In this document: positions 42,963-51,164 of the stretch, one piece after another
How the letters are laid out: every line of letters starts with the position of its first letter
Numbering within the stretch: position 1 is the stretch's first letter
Assembly: GCA_963829955.1 (NCBI GenBank)
Contig: CAWHKS010000017.1
Span: 234,727 to 298,726, forward strand
DNA from: DASTFY01 sp963829955
Lineage (GTDB): Bacteria > Actinomycetota > Acidimicrobiia > Acidimicrobiales > Ilumatobacteraceae
Length of the DNA: 64,000 nucleotides
Direction: 5' to 3'
Translations under genes and position numbers: made by a program
The notes under the pieces: generated by a model
The model's database searches: none
Told to the model about the DNA's origin: nothing
The model's input: the letters and a program-made list of their open reading frames with translations, nothing else

Positions 42963-43676
42963 ATGGAACCGGTGATCCACCTCCGTGACGCCGTGGTGGT
43001 GCTCGGTCGCTTCCCGGTCCTCGCCGGTGCCACCCTGCAGGTCGAGCGGGGTGAGATCGTGCTGCTCCACGGCCCGAACGGCGCCGGGAAGACGTCCGTG
43101 CTCAGGACGTGCGCCGGGCTGCTGCCCGTGGTCCGTGGCGAGGCGCGCGTGCTCGGGACCGATCTGGTCCGTGACCGGCGGGACGTGCGCTCTCGTGTCG
43201 GCCTGCTCGGGCACGCGAATGGCCTCTACGAGGATCTGACGGTAAGCGAGAACGTCCGCTTCTGGGCGCGGAGCGTCGGCGCGGGGACCGACGAGGTGGA
43301 CGGGGCCATCACCCGCGTCGGTCTGTCGGGACGACTGGCCGGTACGCCGGTGAGCGGTCTGTCGGCCGGCCAGCGCCGCCGCACCGCTCTGGCCGCGCTG
43401 GTGGTCCGCCGCCCCGAGCTCTGGCTGCTCGACGAGCCGCACGCCGGCCTGGACGCCGACGGCCGTGACCTGGTCGACGACCTGCTCCGCTCGGCGGCCG
43501 CGGCCGGAGCGACCGTCGTGCTGGCCTCGCACGAGCAGGACCGCGCCGGAGCGCTGGCTGGTCGCCGCGTGCTCGTGGAGGGCGGCCGCACGCTGAGCAC
43601 GGCGACGCCGTCGCCGAAACCAACGGCGGACGCGTCGGATCGTGAAGCGGCGGCCGCCGGAGTCCTGCCGTGCTGA
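42963..43676 (+). CDS. ccmA: Cytochrome c biogenesis ABC transporter ATP-binding protein CcmA
   Basis: Predicted 237 residues. Walker A is LHGPNGAGKTSVLR, signature LSAGQRRRTALAAL, Walker B LWLLDEPHAGLDADG. The position at the head of ccmBCDEFGHI fixes its role: CcmA with CcmB drives release of heme-loaded CcmE. The ATG is preceded by TACCGT at 42945, a possible -10 with little room for a ribosome site. Its 3' end overlaps ccmB by 7 bases. Confidence 0.93.
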   Translation: MEPVIHLRDAVVVLGRFPVLAGATLQVERGEIVLLHGPNGAGKTSVLRTCAGLLPVVRGEARVLGTDLVRDRRDVRSRVGLLGHANGLYEDLTVSENVRFWARSVGAGTDEVDGAITRVGLSGRLAGTPVSGLSAGQRRRTALAALVVRRPELWLLDEPHAGLDADGRDLVDDLLRSAAAAGATVVLASHEQDRAGALAGRRVLVEGGRTLSTATPSPKPTADASDREAAAAGVLPC

Positions 43677-44351
43677 AGACGATGCGCCTGGTGGCGGGCA
43701 AGGACCTGCGCATCGAGGCCCGCAGCAGGGTGGCCACCAACCAGGTGCTCCCGTTCGCGGCCGTCGTGCTCGTCCTTTTCCGCGTTCGCGCTCGACCCCG
43801 ACAGCGGCGCACTCCGGCGCGCCACCCCGGGGCTGTTCTGGCTGGCCGTGCTGTTCTGCCTGCTGTTCACCGTGCAGCGGGCCTTCGGGCTGGAGACGGC
43901 CGACGGGGCCCGTGACGGGCTGCGGCTGAGCGCGCTCGACCCGGCCGGGCTCTTCCTGGGCAAGGCCGCCGCTCTCGCCGTCGAGCTGCTGGTGCTGGAG
44001 GTCGTCCTCGGCGCCGGCGTGGTGCTCCTCTACGACGCGCCCACGCGGGCCGGCGGGCTCGTCCTGTTCATCGCCAGCGCCCTGGCCGCGACGTGGGGTC
44101 TGGTCGCCGTCGGTACGCTCTACGGCGGGCTGGCAGCCGGTCAGCGGGTGCGGGACACCTTGCTCCCGCTCCTCCTGCTGCCGGTCGTGGCTCCCGTCCT
44201 GATCGGTGCCACCAGGGCCAACGAAGCGGCCCTCGGCATCGGTGATCGGGCGGTGTCGGAAGGTTGGCCGTGGGTGGGCTTGCTCACGGTGTTCGCGCTG
44301 GCCTACACCGCCCTCGGCCTGGTGGCCTTCGGGGCCCTGCTGGAGGACTGA
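43670..44351 (+). pseudogene. ccmB: Heme exporter protein CcmB (frameshifted)
   Basis: About 226 residues if repaired, the usual CcmB size, with six membrane helices. The first frame (GTG start, MRLVAGKDLRIEARSR) ends at ...AAVVLVLF; removing one C of the CC at 43780-43781 continues AFALDPDSGALRRATPG and runs intact to the stop. CcmB is the membrane partner of CcmA. Because the rest of the operon is intact and CcmB is essential for System I, the surplus base is more likely a sequencing error than inactivation. Confidence 0.85.
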
Positions 44352-45145
44352 TGGTGAAGGCAGTCGAGACGGGTGGCACGCACAACGACAACGCCACCGG
44401 CACGCGCGCCACGCGCGTCATCGGCGTGCTGGCGCTGGTCGGCGTGCCTCTCGTGCTCCTCCTCGGCCTCGTCACCTCGCCCGAGGACGTCGAGATGGGC
44501 GACTCGGTTCGCATCATGTACGTCCACGTGCCGTCGGCCTGGCTAGCCTATCTGGCCTTCGGCGTCACCGCCGTGTGCTCGGCCCTCTACCTGTGGCCCC
44601 GCACGCGCAGCCTGACGCTCGACCGCTTCGCCGGCGCGTCAGCCGAGATCGGCGTGCTGTTCACAGGCCTGGCGCTGGCGACGGGGATGTTGTGGGGCCG
44701 CCCCACCTGGGGCGTGTTCTGGACCTGGGACGCCCGCTTGACCAGCACGGCCCTGCTGTTCCTGCTGTTCCTCGGCTACCTCGCCATCCGTCGCCTTCCG
44801 GCCCTGCCGGAGCAGCGGGCGAAGCGGGCGGCCATCGCCGGGCTGATCGCCTTCATCGACGTCCCGATCGTCCACCTCAGCGTCGAGTGGTGGCGCTCGC
44901 TCCACCAGGACGCCACGGTGGCCCGGCGGGATCTGGACGCGCAGCTCGACGGAGCCATGCTGTTCACGCTGTTCCTGTCGCTGACCGTGTTCACCCTCAT
45001 CTACGTGTGGCTCTTGCTCCACCGCCAGCGCCAGCTCTGGCTGGAGGACCACGCCGGTGCGCTGTCGCTGGACCAGGCCATCGCCGCCCGCCACGCCGAG
45101 GCGAGCCCGGCGGTCCCGCCCCCGGCGGAGGTGCTCCAGCCGTGA
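44351..45145 (+). CDS. ccmC: Heme-handling protein CcmC
   Basis: Predicted 264 residues with six helices. The tryptophan-rich heme-binding motif reads WGRPTWGVFWTWDARLTS, and the flanking histidines MYVHVPSAW and PIVHLSVEWW are the axial-ligand candidates of CcmC. It attaches heme to CcmE in the periplasmic face of the membrane. Start TGATG overlaps the ccmB stop. The C-terminal tail beyond the last helix is Ala/Pro-rich and longer than in Escherichia coli. Confidence 0.93.
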   Translation: MVKAVETGGTHNDNATGTRATRVIGVLALVGVPLVLLLGLVTSPEDVEMGDSVRIMYVHVPSAWLAYLAFGVTAVCSALYLWPRTRSLTLDRFAGASAEIGVLFTGLALATGMLWGRPTWGVFWTWDARLTSTALLFLLFLGYLAIRRLPALPEQRAKRAAIAGLIAFIDVPIVHLSVEWWRSLHQDATVARRDLDAQLDGAMLFTLFLSLTVFTLIYVWLLLHRQRQLWLEDHAGALSLDQAIAARHAEASPAVPPPAEVLQP

Positions 45146-45276
45146 ACTACGCGGAGTACGTCATCCCGGCGTACATCGTGGTGTTCGGCTCCGTCGCCGC
45201 CTTCACGGCGGTGCTGGTGGCGCGCGGTCGCCGGCTCGGTCGGGGCGTACCCGACGAGGACAAGCCGTGGACCTGA
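45142..45276 (+). CDS. ccmD: CcmD-like small membrane protein
   Basis: Predicted 44 residues from GTG. One membrane helix (AYIVVFGSVAAFTAVLVA) is followed by a positive tail RGRRLGRGVPDEDKPW. Size, topology and position between ccmC and ccmE identify CcmD, which stabilises the CcmABC complex and helps release holo-CcmE. Starts inside the ccmC stop (GTGA) and overlaps ccmE by 10 bases. Confidence 0.85.
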   Translation: MNYAEYVIPAYIVVFGSVAAFTAVLVARGRRLGRGVPDEDKPWT

Positions 45277-45737
45277 CGCCCCGGACGGTGACCGACCTGG
45301 AGCAGTCGCCGCCCCCGCCGGGCCGGCGGCGGCGTTGGGCGCCCGCGGTCGTCCTGGCGCTCGTGCTGGCGGGGGTGGCCGTCGTCCTCTTCCAGTTCCT
45401 GAGCAGCGCGTCGCTCTACTTCTGCAACGCCGACGAGGTCGGGGTGAAGTCGAGCTGCACGGAGGGCAAGCGCTTCCGCCTGCAGGGCGCCGTGGACGGC
45501 CTCGACGAGTCGCAGCGGGGCAGCGGGATCCTCGCCTTCGCGCTCACGTTCAACGGCGCGACCGTGCCCGTCCGTTACCAGGGCGGCGAGCCCAGCGACC
45601 TGTTCCAGCCCGGCCGGGCCGCCGTGGTGGAGGGCAAGCTGGAGGACGGCACGTTCGAGGCCGACCGCATCCTCGTGAAGCACGACAGCGACTACAAGGC
45701 CGAGAACCCCGAGCGCATCCCCGGCACCGAGCCGTGA
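45267..45737 (+). CDS. ccmE: Heme chaperone CcmE
   Basis: Predicted 156 residues from GTG. One N-terminal helix anchors an OB-fold domain. The heme-binding site is VKHDSDY: His139, the residue that covalently carries heme, and Tyr143 in the HxxxY motif. Unusually it has two cysteines, Cys53 and Cys64, at the start of the fold; Cys53 sits where the Escherichia coli protein has Tyr in FYTPGE. It passes heme from CcmC to CcmF. The GTG start overlaps ccmD. Confidence 0.92.
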   Translation: MDLTPRTVTDLEQSPPPPGRRRRWAPAVVLALVLAGVAVVLFQFLSSASLYFCNADEVGVKSSCTEGKRFRLQGAVDGLDESQRGSGILAFALTFNGATVPVRYQGGEPSDLFQPGRAAVVEGKLEDGTFEADRILVKHDSDYKAENPERIPGTEP

Positions 45738-45782
45738 CGGGCGACTGCCCCATGACCGGAGCCCCGTGACCGGAGCACGCCG

Positions 45783-47819
45783 GTGAACGGCGCCTTGGGC
45801 ATGGCGGGCATCGCGCTCGGCCTGGCCGCATCGCTGCTGGGCGCGTTCACGCTCGTCCTCGCCGCCGTGCAGCGCCGGCCGCGGCTGATGCGCAGTGGCG
45901 TCCTCTACGTCTGGCTGGTGCTGGGCGGTGCCGTGCTCGCCGTCGTGGCGATGGAGCGCGCGCTCATCACGCGGGACTTCTCACTGGCCTACGTCGCCGA
46001 GGTGGGCTCGACCCGCACACCCGCGCTCTACAACGTGGCCAGTCTGTGGAGCTCGCTCGACGGCTCGATCCTCCTGTGGACGTTCATCCTCGCCCTGTAC
46101 GTCGTCGCCACCCGACTCTGGTTCCGGGCCCGGCTTACCGATCCGCTCGTGACGTGGGCGCTCGTCGTACTGCTCGTCATCGCCGCGTTCTTCTTCCTGC
46201 TCCTGGCCGGCCCGGCCAACCCGTTCAGCCGGGTGAGCGGCGCGGTGCCGACGGACGGCCCGGGGCCGAACCCGCTCCTCCAGAACCATCCGCTCATGGT
46301 CGTCCACCCGCCGATGCTGTACCTGGGCTACGTCGGGTTCAGCGTCCCGTTCGCGTTCGCCATCGGCGGGCTCATCACGGGCCGCGTCGGCGAAGGGTGG
46401 CTGCTCGACACGCGACGCTGGACGCTCTTCGCCTGGGGCTTCCTGTCGGTCGGCATCGTCCTCGGCGCCTGGTGGAGCTACGAGGTGCTGGGTTGGGGTG
46501 GCGTGTGGGGCTGGGATCCGGTGGAGAACGCCAGCCTCCTGCCGTGGTTGACGGGTACCGCGTTCATCCATTCGGTGCTGGTGCAGGAGCGGCGGGGGAT
46601 GCTGCGGGTCTGGAACCTGTCGCTGCTCGCGGCGACGTTCTGCCTGACCATCCTCGGCACCTTCCTCACCCGCAGCGGCGTGCTGGAGAGCGTGCACGCG
46701 TTCTCGGACGGACCGATCGGCGTCTACCTGCTGACGTTCTTCGCGCTGGCCGCCGGCACGTCCATCGCGCTCATCGGGTGGCGCGGCGACCGGCTGCGCT
46801 CGCCGGGCACGATCGACTCCCCGCTGTCGCGCGAGGCCGCGTTCCTGGCCAACAACGCGCTGTTCGCCCTGTTCGCGTTCGTCGTGCTGCTGGGCACGGT
46901 GTTCCCGCTCGTCGTGGAGGCGTTGCAGGACCGCCGGCTCTCGGTCGGCCGGCCGTTCTTCGATCGGATGACGACACCACTCGGCCTCGCCCTCCTCACG
47001 TTGATGGCCATCGCTCCGGTCCTGCCGTGGCGCAAGGCGTCGACCGAGCTGCTCCGCACCCGCCTGTTCTGGCCGGCCTGCTTCGGTGTCGCGTGCCTCG
47101 TCATCCCCGTCCTGATGGGAGCCGAGGGCGTGGCGCCCCTGCTGGCATTCGGGCTGGGCGGGTTCGCGGCCGGGTCGGCAGTGCGCCAGCTCGTGCTGGC
47201 CACCCGCCGGCAGGGTGTGAGGGGTCTGCTCGGCCGGGCCAACGGGGGCATGATCGTCCACCTCGGGATCATCGTCATCGCCGTGGCCCTGGCCGCCCAG
47301 AGCAGCTACCAGCGGGCCGGTGAGTTCCGCCTGTCGCCGGGGGAGACGGCCACCTTCGGCGGCCACCGCTTCACGCTGGTCGAGCAGGTGACCGAGGAGA
47401 CCGACGCCGTGCGGGCGATCAAGGCCCGCATCCGCATCGACGACGGCGTCGTCCACGCGCCTGCCCGCCAGCAATTCCTGGCCCGGGGTGACATCATCCC
47501 CACTCCGTCCGTCCGCACCGGGCTGACGGAGGACATCTACCTGACGCTGGTCAAGCCGGCGACGGCCGACGATCCGACGGTCACCTTCGGTGTGCGCCTC
47601 ATGCCGCTCAGCCTGTGGCTGTGGATCGGCGGCTCGCTGGTCGCCGCCGGCACTGTGCTGGCCGCGTTCCCGGGTCGCGGCCGGCGCCGCCCGACCGATC
47701 CGGTCTCGGCGCCCGTGCCGTCCGCCGCCGCGACCCCGCCGTCCGACCGCCCCTCCGACGACCCGGCCGACGACTCGGACCTGGTCGGGGTCCCCCGCCT
47801 GGGGAGCGCCGATGTCTGA
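45783..47819 (+). CDS. ccmF: Heme lyase subunit CcmF
   Basis: Predicted 678 residues with about 15 helices. The WWD motif is GGVWGWDPVENASLLPW near residue 240; NHPLMVVHPPMLYLGY and the later TAFIHSVLVQE supply conserved histidines. CcmF, with CcmH/I, attaches heme to apocytochrome c CxxCH motifs on the outer face of the membrane. The C-terminal 60 residues after the last helix are Pro/Asp-rich and extra to the family core. GTG start; the end overlaps ccmG by 8 bases. Confidence 0.95.
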   Translation: MNGALGMAGIALGLAASLLGAFTLVLAAVQRRPRLMRSGVLYVWLVLGGAVLAVVAMERALITRDFSLAYVAEVGSTRTPALYNVASLWSSLDGSILLWTFILALYVVATRLWFRARLTDPLVTWALVVLLVIAAFFFLLLAGPANPFSRVSGAVPTDGPGPNPLLQNHPLMVVHPPMLYLGYVGFSVPFAFAIGGLITGRVGEGWLLDTRRWTLFAWGFLSVGIVLGAWWSYEVLGWGGVWGWDPVENASLLPWLTGTAFIHSVLVQERRGMLRVWNLSLLAATFCLTILGTFLTRSGVLESVHAFSDGPIGVYLLTFFALAAGTSIALIGWRGDRLRSPGTIDSPLSREAAFLANNALFALFAFVVLLGTVFPLVVEALQDRRLSVGRPFFDRMTTPLGLALLTLMAIAPVLPWRKASTELLRTRLFWPACFGVACLVIPVLMGAEGVAPLLAFGLGGFAAGSAVRQLVLATRRQGVRGLLGRANGGMIVHLGIIVIAVALAAQSSYQRAGEFRLSPGETATFGGHRFTLVEQVTEETDAVRAIKARIRIDDGVVHAPARQQFLARGDIIPTPSVRTGLTEDIYLTLVKPATADDPTVTFGVRLMPLSLWLWIGGSLVAAGTVLAAFPGRGRRRPTDPVSAPVPSAAATPPSDRPSDDPADDSDLVGVPRLGSADV

Positions 47820-48414
47820 GGTCCTGGAGCAGGCCGACCCGCCGGCCGCTGACGAGCCGCGGCCGCGACGGGTGGCGCCGATCGTGGCCATCGCCGTGGC
47901 CATCGTGGTCGGGCTCTTCGTGGCCGTCGCCGCAGTCGTCAAGGGCGGCGACAAGGACACCGCCGAGACGCCGCTGCTCGGCCAGCCGGCGCCGGTGGTC
48001 GAGACCACCACCATCGACGGCAGCCCGTTCGACCTGGCCAGCCGCCGCGGGAGCTGGGTGGTGTTGAACTTCTTCTCCACCTGGTGCCGGCCGTGCGTGG
48101 AGGAGCACCCCGAGCTCGTGCGGTTCGCCAACGGCCAGGCGTCCCAGCTCGGCGGGGCCGAGCTGTACAGCGTCATCTTCAACGACGACCCCGGCGAGGT
48201 CGAGCGCTTCTTCGCCGAGCAGGGCGGTGACTGGCCCAAGCTGGTCGATCCCGACGGGCGGGTCCAGGTGGCCTTCGGAGTGGCCAAATCCCCCGAGACC
48301 TGGATCATCGATCCCGACGGGGTGGTGCGGGCTCGGGTGATCAGCGCGGTGTCGGCCGACACCCTGGGCGGGCTGCTGGCCGAGCTCCAGGCCGGGGTGC
48401 CGCCGGGACCGTGA
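47812..48414 (+). CDS. ccmG: Thiol-disulfide oxidoreductase CcmG/ResA-like
   Basis: Predicted 200 residues. A single N-terminal helix (VAIVVGLFVAVAAVV) tethers a thioredoxin-fold domain with WCRPC as the CxxC site near residue 92 and the cis-Pro region SPETWIIDPDG. It reduces apocytochrome or CcmH disulfides outside the membrane. No CcdA/DsbD electron donor is present in the window. Overlaps ccmF and ccmH starts by 8 and 4 bases. Confidence 0.93.
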   Translation: MSEVLEQADPPAADEPRPRRVAPIVAIAVAIVVGLFVAVAAVVKGGDKDTAETPLLGQPAPVVETTTIDGSPFDLASRRGSWVVLNFFSTWCRPCVEEHPELVRFANGQASQLGGAELYSVIFNDDPGEVERFFAEQGGDWPKLVDPDGRVQVAFGVAKSPETWIIDPDGVVRARVISAVSADTLGGLLAELQAGVPPGP

Positions 48415-48923
48415 GCGAGACCGTCCAGACCCGGCGAACGCGCCGCTGGGCCGGCTCGTCCGTCGCGTGGCTCGTCCTCGGACTGGTGGCCGTGGTGGCG
48501 CTGGCTCTCGGCGCGGCCCGCTCGAGTGAGGCCCGCACGCCCGAGGAGCGCATCGACGCCATCGCCAAGACGCTCAAGTGCCCGGTGTGCCCGGGCGAGA
48601 GCCTCTACGAGAGCCGCAACAACGTGTCCGTCAACCTGAAGGCGGAGATCGCCCGCCAGGTGCGGGCCGGCCAGACCGATGACGAGATCCGCGCCGGCAT
48701 CGTGACCCGCTACGGCGACAGCGTGCTGCTGGTGCCGCGGGCCCAGGGCGTCGACGCCATCGTGTGGGTGCTTCCGGTCGTCGTTCTCGTGGCGTCCGTC
48801 GCCGCGCTGGTCGTCGTCTTCCGGCGATGGCGACGCGAGGGCGCGACCGCTGCCCCCACCGAGGCCGACCGCGCGCTGGTCGCCGACGCCCTGGCGGCGG
48901 AGCCGCGCGAAGGGACGACCTGA
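48411..48923 (+). CDS. ccmH: Cytochrome c maturation protein CcmH
   Basis: Predicted 170 residues from GTG. An N-terminal signal-anchor helix precedes the CcmH/CycL domain with redox motif KCPVCPGESLYES (the CxxC of apocytochrome reductase), RAGQTDDEIRAGIVTRYG and a second helix near residues 118-135. It holds apocytochrome for CcmF. Only the N-terminal CcmH domain is present; the TPR (CcmI) part is the next gene. Confidence 0.92.
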   Translation: MSETVQTRRTRRWAGSSVAWLVLGLVAVVALALGAARSSEARTPEERIDAIAKTLKCPVCPGESLYESRNNVSVNLKAEIARQVRAGQTDDEIRAGIVTRYGDSVLLVPRAQGVDAIVWVLPVVVLVASVAALVVVFRRWRREGATAAPTEADRALVADALAAEPREGTT

Positions 48924-48924
48924 C

Positions 48925-49686
48925 GTGCCGCCCGCGGCGACCGACCCCGACCGGCTGGCGCTGCTGGAGGACGAACGGCGGTTCCTCCTCACGTCGCTGG
49001 CCGACCTCGAGCGCGAGCACGAAGCCGGTGATCTCGACGACGGCGACTACCAGACGCTGAAGGACGGCTACACGCAGCGGGCGGCGGCCGTCCTCCGGGC
49101 TATCGACGAGGGGCGGCGGGCCCAGCCCCCTCGGCCACCACGCAACTGGCCCCGGACGCTGCTCGTCGTCGGCGCCGTCGTCGTCGTGGCGGTCGGGCTG
49201 GGTGTCGCCGTCGCCCGCTTCGCCGGCCAGCGCCTGCCCGGGCAGACGGTGAGCGGCGGGATCAGCGAGGACACGAACAGCCGCCTGGCCCAGGCGCGCG
49301 CCCTGCTGGGCACGGATCCGGCCGCGGCGTTCGAGCGGTACCGGCAGATCACGCTGTCCGATCCGGACAACGCGGAAGCAAAGACCTATGTCGGGTGGCT
49401 GGCCGCCATCCAGCTGTCCCAGAACGGAACTCCCGCGCAGGTTCGTGAAGCGGCGCTGGTCCTCGACGAGGCCATCGCCCTCGATCCCGACCGTGCCGAC
49501 GCGTACTGCTTCAAGGCCGTGGTCCACTTCCGCTTCCTCGACGACGCCGAGGCGGCCCAACCCGCACTCGAGCGCTGCGCCGCGCTCGATCCGCCAACCC
49601 AAGTGGCCGGTCTGGTGGAGGGGCTGGCCGCCGAGATCGAGGCCGCGCTGGCGACCGGCCCGACCACGACGACGACCGCACCCTGA
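48925..49686 (+). CDS. ccmI: CcmI-like TPR protein of cytochrome c maturation
   Basis: Predicted 253 residues from GTG. The N-terminus (LEDERRFLLTSLADLEREHEAGDLDDGDY) matches the CcmI/CycH cytosolic coil, one helix follows near residues 75-92 (LLVVGAVVVVAVGLGVAV), and the external part has TPR-like helices, for example LVLDEAIALDPDRADAYCFKAVV. CcmI chaperones apocytochromes to the CcmFH complex. It ends in a Thr-rich tail. It is the last gene of the operon. Confidence 0.85.
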   Translation: MPPAATDPDRLALLEDERRFLLTSLADLEREHEAGDLDDGDYQTLKDGYTQRAAAVLRAIDEGRRAQPPRPPRNWPRTLLVVGAVVVVAVGLGVAVARFAGQRLPGQTVSGGISEDTNSRLAQARALLGTDPAAAFERYRQITLSDPDNAEAKTYVGWLAAIQLSQNGTPAQVREAALVLDEAIALDPDRADAYCFKAVVHFRFLDDAEAAQPALERCAALDPPTQVAGLVEGLAAEIEAALATGPTTTTTAP

Positions 49687-49739
49687 CGGGCAATCGAGGT
49701 CCTCTCCCGCTCGCGGCGGTGGCGCTAGGGTCCGCGCCC

Positions 49740-50294
49740 ATGTCCGACGTCCCGTCAACACCCGACGAGCCTCCGGTGCCCTCGGACCCCACAGGCGCAC
49801 CGACACCGCCGACGCCGTCGACGCCGCCGCCGGCGCCCGGCCCGGCAGACGCCGTCCCAGGCCAGGTCCCGGCTGCTCCGGGGCCGCCGCCGGCACCCCC
49901 GCCCCCTGTCGTTACCTACGGCCAGGTGCCGCCGACCCTCAACGAGATCTACTACAAGCCGTGGCCGAACATCCTCTTGACGGTGCTCACGTGCGGGATC
50001 TGGCGCGGCATCTGGTCTTACCGGGCCCATGGCGACCTACAGCGGTACAAAGGCGACGGTCTGGGCGAGGTTGCTGGCCTCCTGCTCGGCTTGTTCATCT
50101 ACCCCGTCGTCATGTTTACGGTCCCCAACGAGATCGAGCAGATGTACCAGCGAGACGGCCGGCAGAGTCCAGAGAGTGCGCTCCTGGGCCTGTGGTTCCT
50201 GCTCCCGATAATCGGCGACCTGATCTGGTACTTCAAGGTCCAGCGGGCCCTGAACGAGTTCTGGATCAGCAAGGGTTCGCAGTCAGCGGCCTGA
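49740..50294 (+). CDS. DUF4234 membrane protein with proline-rich N-terminus
   Basis: Predicted 184 residues. About 65 residues of low-complexity Pro/Ala sequence lead into a DUF4234-like domain: LLTVLTCGIWRGIWSYRAHGDLQRY and two further helices. The function of the family is unknown. TAGGGT lies 8 bases before the ATG with no Shine-Dalgarno, suggesting a leaderless promoter separate from ccm. Its closest partner is the DUF4190 gene 4 bases on. Confidence 0.78.
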   Translation: MSDVPSTPDEPPVPSDPTGAPTPPTPSTPPPAPGPADAVPGQVPAAPGPPPAPPPPVVTYGQVPPTLNEIYYKPWPNILLTVLTCGIWRGIWSYRAHGDLQRYKGDGLGEVAGLLLGLFIYPVVMFTVPNEIEQMYQRDGRQSPESALLGLWFLLPIIGDLIWYFKVQRALNEFWISKGSQSAA

Positions 50295-50298
50295 CTCG

Positions 50299-50649
50299 GT
50301 GAGCGCGCTCCCCCCGCCACCACCTCCTCCCCCCGCACCACCGCCACCGCCTCCCGCGGGGCCCTTCCCGCAGGTCGGGCCTCCCGCCGCGCGTCGCACC
50401 AGCGGTCTGGCCGTGGCGTCCCTGGTGCTCGGCATCGTCGGCGTCTTCACCTGCTTCCTGTTGCTGCCGTCCATCCTCGCCGTGGTCTTCGGTGCCGTGG
50501 CGATGCGCCAGATCGACCACCAGCCGAACGAGCTGACCGGGCGCGGCCTGGCCATCGCCGGCCTCGTCTGCGGCGCGGCCATCCTCGTCGCCTTCGTCCT
50601 GGCCCTCGTCTTCGGCGAGGTCAGCTACGACGTGCCCGAGCTTCGCTAG
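50299..50649 (+). CDS. DUF4190 membrane protein with proline-rich N-terminus
   Basis: Predicted 116 residues from GTG. A proline-rich start (SALPPPPPPPPAPPP) is followed by the DUF4190 pattern SGLAVASLVLGIVGVF and GRGLAIAGLVCGAAILVA, two helices with glycine zippers. Such proteins are common actinobacterial membrane proteins of unknown role, often near sortase or secretion genes. Its stop TAG overlaps the 3' end of the convergent SixA gene. Confidence 0.8.
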   Translation: MSALPPPPPPPPAPPPPPPAGPFPQVGPPAARRTSGLAVASLVLGIVGVFTCFLLLPSILAVVFGAVAMRQIDHQPNELTGRGLAIAGLVCGAAILVAFVLALVFGEVSYDVPELR

Positions 50650-51119
50650 CCCTGGTCGATGTCGTCGGGAGGCGGCACGGCATGGGCCCGCACGACGACG
50701 CCGTCTTCGCGCGTGAGGACCCAGGTGGTGCCCTTGCGCCAGTCCATCGCCCCGTCGATCACCGTGCCCCGACGGACGAGCGCCTCGATCAGGTCGGGCA
50801 GGAGGTCGCCGTGGGTGCACAGCACCGTGTGGTCGGGCAGTGACGGGAGCCGCTCGAGCGCAGGCTCGAACGGGACGGCCTCGCTGAGGAACTCCACCGT
50901 CTCGATGGTCAGGCCGAGCTTGGCGGCGAGGGCCTCGACCGTCTGGACGCAGCGGACGAAGGGGCTCGACAGGATCTGCGGCACGGGGTAGTTGGCCAGC
51001 CACGTGGCCAGTGCCTCGGCTTGCGCCCGGCCTGCCTTGGTGAGCGGTCGGAGGTGGTCGGGTCCGTCCCACCGGCCCCGCTGGCCAGCTTTGGCGTGAC
51101 GGACCAGGTACAGCGCCAT
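50646..51119 (-). CDS. sixA: SixA-type phosphohistidine phosphatase
   Basis: Predicted 157 residues, the length of SixA. The phosphate-binding motif LVRHAKAGQRGRWDGPD contains the nucleophilic His of the RHG family, and VLCTHGDLLPDLIEAL holds the second catalytic His. It dephosphorylates phosphohistidine proteins or small phosphoesters. The start ATG at 51119 was preferred over an upstream in-frame start because the motif must lie near the N-terminus. Confidence 0.88.
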   Translation of the reverse strand: MALYLVRHAKAGQRGRWDGPDHLRPLTKAGRAQAEALATWLANYPVPQILSSPFVRCVQTVEALAAKLGLTIETVEFLSEAVPFEPALERLPSLPDHTVLCTHGDLLPDLIEALVRRGTVIDGAMDWRKGTTWVLTREDGVVVRAHAVPPPDDIDQG

Positions 51120-51164
51120 AGGAGACCGAACGCTATCGCTCCGTGCCACCTCTCAGGATGCGGG

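Noticed and set aside
45981..48992. Very long open frame antisense to ccmF-ccmH
   Set aside because: Composition is His/Arg/Glu/Pro/Gln-rich shadow coding typical of the complement of a GC-rich gene; ccmF, ccmG and ccmH have clear family motifs.
50305..50365. CCN-rich tract as a possible DNA repeat element
   Set aside because: It encodes the proline-rich N-terminus of the DUF4190 protein.
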